Assembly: GCA_030141605.1 (NCBI GenBank)
Contig: JAQGDQ010002374.1
Span: 62,001 to 126,000 of the forward strand
Direction: 5' to 3'
Source of the DNA: Tubiluchus corallicola
Taxonomy: Eukaryota > Priapulida > Priapulimorpha > Priapulimorphida > Tubiluchidae
Length of the DNA stretch: 64,000 bases
The translations under genes and the position numbers were made by a program. Of the stretch, positions 38,401 through 50,400 are shown one piece after another (position 1 is the stretch's first letter; every line of letters starts with the position of its first letter). Under the pieces are notes generated by a model, which saw nothing but the letters and a program-made list of their open reading frames with translations, had not been told where the DNA came from and did no database searches.

Positions 38401-41400
38401 AAGGTATGCTTGTGTTTTAAAGGAGGCTTCACAAACATCACAAGTCCATGGACGTTCTTCAGTATGCACTACCATGTGGCTCTTTAAATTTCCTGCTTGC
38501 TTGAATTTGGCATGGCATGTATCACACTCAAAGGGTCTAGCATCTGTGTGTGAGTGTTTGTGTGACTTCAGTCCTTCTGATGTTTTAAATGCTTTTTCAC
38601 ATACGTCACAAATGTGTGGTTTAATATCACTGTGTATTCGTTTATGGCTGCTTAATGAAGTAGATGTTTTAAAAGTGGCCTCACAAATAGGACATGGATA
38701 AGGACGAATATCAGAATGTACGGCCATGTGGCTGCGCAAGTTTGCTGACTGTTTAAAACATGCATCACATGTGTCACATTTAAATGGCTTAGAATCGGAA
38801 TGTATAGTTTGCATGTGACATTTAAGATGTCCTGACTGCCTGAATCTCATACCACATAAACTGCAGAAGTATGGCTTCTCACCTGTGTGTGTACGTTTAT
38901 GCAATTTCAGTCCATCAGGTGTCTTGAAGTCTTTTCCACATTCACAAATGTATGGACGCAGTTCTGTATGAATACGCTTATGTGTGGTAAGATATGCCAT
39001 AGTTTTAAAAGCAGAGTCACATATATCACATGTATAATTTCTTTCTTCCGAATGCACCACCATGTGATATTTCAAGTTTGTGGATTGCTTAAATTTAGCA
39101 TGACATGTATCACATTCAAACGGACGTTCATCCATATGACTAATCTGGTGAGATTTCAATCCGTCTGGTGTTTTGAAAGCATTGCCACATGTAGCACATA
39201 TATAAGGCTTTATATCAGTATGTATTCTTTTATGACTGTTTAGAGCAGTAGATGTTTTAAAAGCAGAATAACAAATATCACATGAGTACTTTCTTTCTTC
39301 ACTGTGTACAGCAAGATGTGATTTTAAGTGAGCTGACTGCTTAAAACAAGCATCACAGGTGTCACACTTATAAGGTTTAGCATCTGAATGGGTTAACATG
39401 TGTGCCTTTACGTGGGCTGTTTGCCGGAATTTTGCACCACATATATTACACGAGTATGGTTTTTCATCGGAATGTGTCTTCTTATGTGCCTTTAAGCCAT
39501 CGGGCAGCTTGAAATCCTTGTAACAAATATCACATTTGTATGGTCTCATATCAGTGTGAATGCGCCTATGATTGGCAAGATAAACAGCAGTTTTAAAAGC
39601 TGATCCACAAATGTCACAAAAATGATTTCTTTCATCTGAATGTACAAGCATGTGACTTCTGAGATAAGCAGCTTGCTTGAATCGTGCATGGCATGTATCG
39701 CACTCAAATGGGCGTTCATTTGTGTGTGTCTTTTTGTGAGATTGTAATCCCTCCTTAAATTTAAAAGATTTTTCACAGACATCACATTGAAATGGACGAG
39801 CAGTCGTGTGTATTCTAATGTGATTCTGGAGATAGTATGATGTTTTAAAGGCAGCTTGACATGTTGGGCATGCGTACGGTCGAACATCTGTATGCACTGC
39901 CATATGACTTTTCAAATTGCCAGCCTGTCGAAAACTAGCATGGCATGTATCGCAAGAGAAAGGTCTCTCATTTGTATGAATTCGCCTGTGAGTTTTTAAT
40001 CCAACAGCAAATTTGAATGATTTCCCACATACATCACATGAATGAGGTTTAATGTCTGTATGGATTTTCTTGTGTGAGTTTAATGATGATTGTGTTTTAA
40101 ATGCAGCTCCACAAATTTCACAAGCAAATGGTCGTGATTCAGTGTGAACAGCCATGTGAACTTTTAAATGCGCAGACTGTCGGAAACGAGATTCGCAGGA
40201 ATCACATTTATAGGGTTTCAAATCAGAATGAGTTCTGACATGCATCTTTAAATGAGCAATTTGCTTAAACTGTGCAGAGCATTGGTCACAAGAATATGGT
40301 TTCTCGTTTGAATGAGTTCGTGCATGAGCTCGCAAGTTTGATGACATTTTAAAACCTTTTCCACAAATGTGGCAAATATGAGGTCGAATGTCTGTGTGAA
40401 TTTTGCTGTGGTTATGGAGGTAACTGGCTGTTTTAAAAGTAGCTCCACATGTAGAACAACAATAGGGTCGTATTTCAGTGTGAACTAGCATATGGCTTTT
40501 GAGATAACCAGCCAACTTAAAACATGCTCCACACTGGTCACATGAAAAAGGTTTGTCAGCTGAGTGTGTTTTCTTGTGAGATTTTAGTCCTTCCGAAAAT
40601 TTAAAGGCTCTGTTGCATACGTCACATACATATGGCTTCAGGTCCGTGTGAATGCGCTTATGACTACTGAGTGAAGTTGATGTTTTAAATGCCGCACCAC
40701 AAATATGACAAGGAAATGGTCGCACATCGCTATGAACAGCCATGTGAACTTTCAAGTGGGATGACTGTTTAAAGCGTGCATCACAAGTGTCACAGCAATA
40801 AGGTTTGTGAGTACTATGTGTAAGTAGATGAGTTTTGAGGTGAGGCTGCTGCTTAAAGCGTGCATGACAATGGCGACATTCATATGGCTTTTCATCTGTG
40901 TGAGTTTTCTCGTGCGCTTTCAATCCATCTGGTGTTTTAAATGTTTTTCCACATGTACAGCTATATGGACGCAAATCTGTATGTATTCGCTTGTGGCTTT
41001 GCAAATAACTAAACGTTTTAAAAGCTGATTGGCAAATGTCACATACATGTGGCCTTTCATCTGTGTGAACGGTTTGGTGACTCTTTAAGTTTCCTGGTTG
41101 CCTAAAACTGGCACCACAAGAATCACATTTATATGGTTTCGAGTCTGCATGTATTGACAAATGAACTTTCAAGTGTCCTGTTTGTTTAAATCGCTTTGAG
41201 CAGATTTGACACTGGTATGGCTTTTCGTTAGAGTGAGTTCTCTTATGAACTGTTAGATTTGCAGCGATTCGAAAGTCTTTTCCACATTCATCACAAACGT
41301 GAGGTTTAAGATGGGTGTGTACTTTAATGTGGCTATTGAAGAATGATTCAGTTTTAAATGTAGCGAAACAAGTTTGACAAGTATAGGGTCTATTTTCGTT

Positions 41401-44400
41401 ATGTACCATAATGTGATTTAGCAAGTCGGTTGATTGTGCAAATTCTGCACTACAAGAATCACATTTGTATGGCTTTAAGTCAGTGTGTACTAAACCATGT
41501 TTTTTTAAAGCTGAAAGTTGCTTAAAAGATGCAGCACATATTTTGCAAGAAAAAGGTTTGTGGTCTGTGTGAGTGAACATGTGACATTTAAGATGGGCTC
41601 TTTGTCGAAAACGACTATTGCAAACCTCACACTTATATGGCTTCTCGCCTGTGTGAACTCGCAAGTGTACACTCAGATAGGTAGACTGTGCAAATTTCAC
41701 TTCACATACGGGACATTGGTACTGTTTACCTTTACTAGTGCTGGTCACGTACTGCGTCAAGTTAGTGCTTGCATTCACAACCTCTTCAAGTTCTTTTTTT
41801 ACAATGTGAATTCTTTTGTGGACAGCTAAGCCAACTTGAGATTGAAATTTTTTTCCGCAAGTGAGACAATAGTGCATATTGTTCTTAGAATGTGACCACA
41901 AATGAATTTTCATGTGGCGAACCACTTTAAAACCGTTCTTACAAACGGGACATTTGTGGGGTTTAAGCCTAGAGTGACTAGTATCATGACTATCAAAAGC
42001 AAGCTTATTGTCAAACATACCATCAGTCTTTGCGTTTTTTGATGCATGAACTTTCTGATGAGCTCTCAAATCGCTGTATAGGCGAAAATCTTTGCCGCAT
42101 ACTCCACATTTGAATTTCTTAGCCTGTGAATGCACAGCCTTGTGTGTTGTGAGGTATTCGCTTAATTTGAATCTTTTTCCGCACACATCACAAGAAAATG
42201 GTTTATCATCACTATGGCTTGCTACATGTCTGACTAGATGGTGGTGTTGTCTGAATGTTGCTTGACAAATGTGACAAATGTATGGCCTTTCGTTTGTGTG
42301 TATGCGCTTATGAACTTTCAGAGTTCCTCCATCTTTGAAGACTTTCTTGCACGTGTCACACTCATAAACTCTTTCTCTTTTCTTCCCAAATGGCACTTTT
42401 CTCTCATTACTAAGATTTTCATTACCACTGCTGTGTAGTTCTCGCATACCAATATTTTGGAAGTCAACATAGCAGCTTGAATTTGAAGTCTCGGCAACCA
42501 TTTTTGTGTATGCTTCATATGACTTGTTGGTATGTGATGTTTGGTGGATGTCAAGTGTACTCATGTCACAAAAGTCTAGACCACAAATTCCACATTTATA
42601 AGGTTTTAGTGCCATGTGTACTTTTTCATGTACTAGTAACTCTGACTCTTTCATGAAAAACTTTCCACAAATGTCACAACAGTGCTCCATATCTTCACAA
42701 AAATCCATGTCTGCAGACTCCTGAATAGTAATAGCCTCGGCATGTGAATCTTCTACTTTGATTTTTTGCAGGCTTACAGTTGGAGTGTCCATTATGATAA
42801 TTCCAGGACTTTGTGCAGTTACTGAATGCTTGCAAATGATATGAGTCTTCAGCTGTTCTGACGAATTACAATTGAAATCACACTTATCACACTTATATTG
42901 CTCTTTGTGGGCTTGATTATGCAGTAGCATGTGGCTTTGCAAGCTATATTCTCTGTGAAATCCACCTCCACAAACATCGCATCGGAAAGCCTTTAATGCA
43001 CCAGAATGCACATTATTCACGTGTTTATTTCTGTTAGTGGATACTTTGAACATAGCAGGGCAAGCATTACACTCATACAGCTTCTTATACTGCTTCATGT
43101 GCTGGTCCAAGAGAGCTTTAGAATTAAAACTGTTTTTGCATACCCTGCATATACTGGAATCCAAGCTACTGTTTTGTTGCTCAGGTGTTGATTTTGCCTT
43201 CTCATGAGCAGTTTGCAAATGCACATCCCTGTCTAGTCGACTGTGAAAACTAACTGAGCAGACATTACACTTAAATATCTTCAGAAGTGCTTTTCTTGGT
43301 GTAGTTGTTATATCTGCCGTTGGCTCTTTCGTCTCAGAGTGGGTTTTAATATGTTCTTTAAGAACATCCGCTGATGAACATCTTGTGCTACACAAAAAAC
43401 AGAGGTACTGGTTTTTCTTTTTTTCCTGTACAGGCTGTAATTTAGCAATATGAAGTTTCATGTGCCGCTGCAAATTCTTCAGGGCTCTGTATGAAGCAGT
43501 ACAATGTTGACATTTATACTTTTTAGGCACACCCCCATGCACATCACTCATATGTTTTTTAACTGTTGATTTAACTCCAAATCTAGCTGGGCAGAGTTTG
43601 CATGAATACATTTTTATCTTGTTATGAGTGATTTGTATGTGCCTTTTAAGGCTTGCTGTATGTTTAAATGCAGCCGGGCACATTCTACACTTTATTGATT
43701 TCTCATCTGTATTCCCAGCCTTCTTAATGCCATTCACTGGTATTTTGTCAATACTGTCAGGCTTACTAGCTTGATCAGGCTTACTGGCTTCATCAGTTCC
43801 TGCTGTTGGGGTTTTTGTCGCTATTTTATCTATTCGCTGAGACTCAAATGACTGCTGCTCATTTTCGTGAAGCCGAAGATGTAATGTTAAATTCTTCAAG
43901 GCTTGAAAAGAAGCAGTACATTTAGTACATCGATACTGTTTTGGTATTGCACTATGAACAACTCTACCATGCTTTTGCAAATTAAAAACATTGGAAAATG
44001 AAGCTGGACAAATTCCACATTTATGGGTCTTTTGCAAACTAGCAGGTGGTTGTATGTAATTAGCAGCAACACTTTGATTGTCAGTTGAGTCCTCATCATT
44101 ATGTTTCATAACCATGTGATTTGTTAATGCAGACAGTCTGTGAAAAGTTATTTCACACATATGACAACTGTATAGTTCACTCACATGTAACTTAGAGGTG
44201 CTTACTTCATTTGCATAATGTAAACATTTTCTACCTTCCTGTAAGCATGTACACAACTTCACAACGGCTGTCATTAATCCAAGATGTTCTTGTGAACTCA
44301 GAAGATTACTCAGTGATGCACCACAGTCGAGACATTCACACTGTTCATCAGTTTTGAATAAGATCGTCTTACAGGAATTTTCTATTGTGTATTTTTGACA

Positions 44401-47400
44401 TTCTTCAATATTTACTGGAGAATTTGTGATTTTACATTCTACTTGTAATTGTTCAACATTATCACTGTTTAGACTAATGGGAAAACCACTTATCACTTTA
44501 GCTTCATTGCGTTCGAAAACCGAACCATTAATTATGCTATCAGAAGTTTTTTCATTTAAAGGAGCAACTGAATTCTGAATACTGTCCTGATTATCAAAGT
44601 CGTCAGAATTAGAATCTGAATCTGAAGAATCAGAATCAGAATCATCTATATCACGATTCAAGTCATTATCCTGATTATTTACAGGCATACTTGTAAAATT
44701 TTCCACACTGAATTTCACATCAATACCATAATCACTGCACATCTGCTTGGTAACATCACTAGCAAGACGTTGCTCCGTAACATCTTCTATGGGCAGATCC
44801 AATTCATATTGCTTATTGATTTCTACTTTTTGTGAAGTAGTGTGTTGTTGCCTAGACAACGAATGATCTGAGTCTTGCTGGCTGAACGGCAGTAGATTTA
44901 TATCTAATGCATTGCTGCCAATAGTCACAGCAACGTCGTTATTCTCTAATGTCCCTAATGAATCAATAGCAGTTTCAATGTACCCTTCACTCTGTAGAGT
45001 GTCAAAAACATTTTCATTATTGTCTAAATGCTCTGGTGTACCATTAGTTATTTCATTATTGTTTAAACTCTCTAGTAACCCACTAGCAGAAAATGATTCT
45101 TTCATTTGATTCTGCTGCAGAGCTTGGAATTCGTCCAAAGTGACAAAATCTTTTACAGCGGTCCCGGTACCCAGCGCACACAAACCATCTCTACTATCAA
45201 CGCAGGCTGTATTCATAAGCTCAAGGCTGACATTAAACTCATTTATTCTGGATAGAGCCTGCTGCTGATACGTAGCATGAGTCACAGCTGAACGAGTCTG
45301 ACTGCCTGCTTGCTGCTGCTGTACTGAGCCCACATCTGTTACGCTGCTAGTAATATTTTTGATGCTGTTAGTATAAACCAGTTCTGAAATAGAGCTTTCG
45401 CCAGCCTGCTCTCCACACAGATCGATTTGCTCAAGTTCTAACTGTTCAATGGCAGCTTGCAGCTCTTCGTTCATTTCATAAGCATTCATGATTGAACAAG
45501 GGATTGTGCAGACTATTCACTTGCTTTCCTAGCATCAAATTGTTCACCTGTGAATAAAACGTTAACTTTAACTAATATAAAATTCGAGATTAAAAACATT
45601 AAATAATGATTTTTCTCGAAGAATAATGCTACAGTAAAATTAAATAGAATCATAACCCTAATTCCCAACATAAACAACATGGATTACTTATCCAACACAA
45701 GTAATTGAAGTACAAGTGTTTATTTCTGAGTCTGAAAAGTCAGAGTACCTCTCTCGAGTAAAAAAAATTCATGCTTTCTATTTTGAAATTGTTGCCATGT
45801 ATTTACACAATTTCGTTTCGTAAAATTTTTTAATGGGCATGTATAAATCGAAAAGTGACTAAAAAAGTAACTGAATTTTGCGGGAACAGACTAAAGGTAT
45901 ATTGTCGGCTTTTGATATCTCACATCTGAGGCAACAAAAAATACACGCCTAAGATGATCAAGACACCAAAGAACTGAACTGGTATGAGAGACAACCTTGC
46001 AAAACTACTTCAAAACCATAACACAATAATATAGAAAACAAAAGTAACATAACAAAATCTGTAGCATAACGGACAAAAGGACAGAATTTCCTTGGTGCAA
46101 TTCGATGCCGTGCTTAGTCGATGCTAAGAGTTTGGAAAACAAAATAAAATGTCTTCAATAAATCATATCGGAAGATAGCGCACAGCGGTGTACTAAATAG
46201 CACTTCTAATGGCTTTGTTTCTTGTTCTTAAAAATTATTCGTTTTCTCATGTTAGTTTTCATTTGACTTTTAACTTTTTGCAAAAATTGCTGTCACATGT
46301 TCTATTTTAGCAACAAATTAGTCAGTTTTGATAGCTAAGACAACTGTTTCACCAAAAAAGTCAGATAATTAAAGCTTAGTAGCAACAGACTTATAACAGT
46401 CATTCGGCTATAAATGTAGCTCTAATATTCAATGATAATGAGTTAAAAAATTGCAAAATGCTTCCCCATGTCTTTCAAATCTTTAAGTCAAAACAAATAA
46501 AACATGTTCAATAATTTATAAATCATAATATCAACAATTTATAGCTACTCTTTTATTGTCTAGAAAAACTTCAGGAAGTTATTTTTATATAATTACATGC
46601 TATTAATACAGTATAATAATACTTTTTAGTATCTCTGTGGCAAGGGTGATAGCCGAATTATAATGGCATATGCTTAGATAAGTAAAATTAAACAATACTG
46701 AAGCTGATCAATGCAGGGTCTGCAGCTTAAAACAATGCATTTAAAATTCCATTGGTTCTAATGTTTTGCTGATTAGATCTTCAGGTAAAGAAAAGCCACA
46801 GTCTGTTGATAATAAAATACTCCTGCCTTAAACATAAATATTAAGCAGTACCTTTACTTAAGGTTCATAATATAATATCTATCATCTAATGGTTTGAGTC
46901 TGGTTAATAAAATGCCTCAAAAATCAAAATTTTAAGAACTTCTGGGAGTCAGGCCTCAAGAGTCAGGTTTGGGGTCGACTTTCATCAATCAGGAACCCAC
47001 ATTGATGTGCTTTTAGGCTCAACTCCGCAACCTAGCACTGGTCAGTGAATGCGATATAGATGACCACTGGATTCTATATGAACTTTAAACTGTTTCACTT
47101 ACTACACTGATTCGGGCTGCTTATCTCCTTCAGGGAGTGTATTCATCTTCCCAACCGGGCTGAGACACTTCTGCCAATTCACTGTTTCATCTAAAGGATT
47201 ATCCTTGATAATTCCTGATTATCACAGAATCCTTTGCCAGATCCTGTCACAACCGCCGGTATTAAATAAGCCAGGGCTGAGTACTGGTGTGCCACAATCA
47301 CTGGTATTAAATAAGCCAAGGCTGAGTGCTGGAGTGCCACACAAAAACTGTGGAAAAGGCAATACCTGGGCATCACAGCAGTTTTAGTATGCATAAAATT

Positions 47401-50400
47401 GTTAAGATTTATTAGATTTTAGAGGATATTTTACTTTGAAGCCTATAAACTTTGTCCTGTCAAAAATTTAAATGATGAGTTATTCCTAAAATGCTAGGAT
47501 GTTATTAATAACTTATGTATCTCACAACATTGTTGTAGTAAACATTTTGCTATTATGTAACAGATGCCTTCCATTGAAAAGAATTACTATAAATTTTGAA
47601 AATCATCAAAGGAGCTAAAAGTTGTTCATTGAGCTCTTTCCTAGCCCATCTCCTAAATAAATTTATTATTTGTTTGCCTCACGAATAATTTAATCATATA
47701 CTGACGGAGAAGAAAAATATCTACGTCTAAGGTGTGCCTGTCTGGTGAACAGGGGCTTCGCTAGGGTTAGGGTTGCTGGACGTCCCTTATATACAGGACA
47801 TGTCCCATATTTGATAATTTTGTCCCCCGTGGCGTATTTAGTTCATTTTCAAATTTCGTGATAAAAATGCATTTTTACTACCTTCTTACGGGTTCTTACT
47901 AGTAACTTTATGAATAATTGTATTTTCTTTTCTCAGATCCTTTTGATGAAAATATCCCAAATGTAATTATTAAATAATCATAATATTTCTCCATTTTCGG
48001 TATTAAATAAATATTTTCAAATGATTTTACTTTTGTTTTCCTCATAACCCATTAAAATCCCTGCTTAATGTTTTTAACTTATGTCTCTACTTTTATATAA
48101 TATATTGATCTGGGTGTTAGGCGTGTTTAAATTTATGTCTATATATATATATATACAGTTGCCCTATGGTTGCCAGATTAGAAAATTAGAAATATGGGAC
48201 ACTTATAATCTCTTATATTATATATGTGTGTGTATGGAAAGAGATTATAAGAGTGTCCCATATTTCTAATTTTCTAATCTGGCAACCACAAGGTTGGTGT
48301 CATTCGGTGCAGTACTCATGGTATCAAACGTGCATTGGAGCTTATATACTGTATCCTTTAGTATGATCTTATGTGCATAGCTAGTACTTGCTGCATGGCG
48401 ATTAGGAGAAACATCATCTAGACAACATCACTTTATTTTCCATCCTACTGAGTTAAAGTGCTAAGCACACATTAGTATACTGACAATGTTTATTTTAAAT
48501 TGAAAACTTAATATTTTTAATTTTTATGATATATTTGCACATTGAAGCAGCACTTTTAATCATATGAAAATACACTTCTTAGTTGAAGTATCAAAAGAAA
48601 CTGGCATTAAAACACAAACAGTTCAGTATTTTACTAATTATAATTTATGTCAGCAATCAGAACTTTCCATTCCTGGATTTCACTGCTGCAAAGTTGTCAA
48701 TTACTTCATCAAAATCAATTACTTTTGCTAAGTCAATTTTAACAGATAAAACCGAAAGATCAGATAGCTTTGACTGTTCCATTGTGGATCGCAAGCAGTT
48801 TTTGGTTTGTTTAAGCTTTGAAAAGCTTCTTTCACATGACTTCACTCTTACACTCAACTTAAAATTGTTTCTCACGATCTAAGTTTGGAGAGATTCAAAC
48901 CCCCTCCCCACCAAAAATGTACTTGCATTTATGGACTGCCGGTACATTTATTAAATTAAACTCAATGTCTCATAAACTATGTTGCTACATTCTTCCCGTA
49001 TAGCAATTTTTTGTTGTATCATAAGACGTTTCTTGTTATTGGAAAAAACGTTTCTAATTGCAGTCCTTAACTAATTTATCGCATTAGTATGGGGTCAATA
49101 TGGCGGAGCGAATATGTTTGTAATACGTCTTACCCGAGTATCGAATTGCGTTTGAACTGCTTTCCATTCATTAAGCTCCTCGGCACAGCCGGTTCGTAAT
49201 CTTCATAACTTGCATTACTGAAGGTATTTGTGGCAATTTCTTTCACATGATGATTCTCCGATTCGTTTTGTAATGATCAGTACGTTCCTCAACTAATTCA
49301 CTGAAATCATTCATTGCTACATTGTGCTTCGCGTTGAGGGCAATATTTTCTGCCGTACTTTTCCTTTGTACATCAGCTCCAGCAACAAGCACTCGAACAG
49401 GCTTGCCTATCAGCACAAGATCGTGGGAAAAATGCGCATGCGCCTCATTCACTGTACAAGCAGACGCTCGCTGAGTTACTGAATGCTTGCTCATTTACCA
49501 TGCTTTGTGTTATAGTCGTTATACAAATTGTTTCTGTATTATCTGGCATGTTGGATCTTTAACAATGGACGATACGTAGCATAAATTACCGATTACTACA
49601 TCTTTGCCAGAGTTGTAGCTAAACACAGGGCTAGATGAACAAACTATTCCCAGACAAATGATAAAAGAATCTCAATTATTTTGGTGCAATAATTGGTTTT
49701 AGGCCACATGACAATTACAGATATAGGAACAACACTTGGGAATAATAATTGACTATTAATTGGCATGGCATTCCCATTCCAACATGTTAACAGCAAAATA
49801 AGCAAAATTAATGGAATGTCTTTTTTTAAATTGGGCATAATATCAATAAAGATACAATGAAACTCATTTCTGACTGTTCATGGCATTGCCCCTAATTCAG
49901 CTTTGAAACCCCTTACAATCAATCAAAATAAATTTATTTAATTAATGACATTTGCCAGTAGAAGAGCTCATGTTACATCGTTGTGTTATGAATTAAACCT
50001 GCTAAAACTAAAACATACATAAATTAGAATTAAACAATTTTGTTTACAGATTCAAACATAACACTCATCCAGTACTGTTTTCTTATTACTATCACTCTAT
50101 AGACACAACACATGATTACAACTCTAGATTTGCAAGCAGCAGCAATTATGACATAGAACGTTTCAACACAAATTTGAGACAGGTCACTGAAATTCCAGGG
50201 TCTATTTTGTGGAATAGCCTTCCCAGTGATATGAAAACTGCTTCCTATCGTAATCTAAAATATAAACATTATTAAAGTTAAGATCTAGTCTTATAGCTGA
50301 CTACTGTAACAACTAGCATTACTATCATTACTGGTTATCTGATCCCAGGTAAAAAAGTTGCTGACAAAATGCATTGGAAAAAAAATAACCCTAACCCTGA

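Noticed and set aside
34078-44099. Many 60-120-residue frames within the zinc-finger gene on both strands
   Set aside because: Shadows of the 3936-codon frame; the repeated codons generate repeated false frames.
47755-47775. Telomere-like GGGTTAGGGTT
   Set aside because: Fewer than two units; expected by chance.
49243-49494. 83-residue minus-strand frame near the hAT relic
   Set aside because: No recognisable motif, no link in frame to the transposase fragment.
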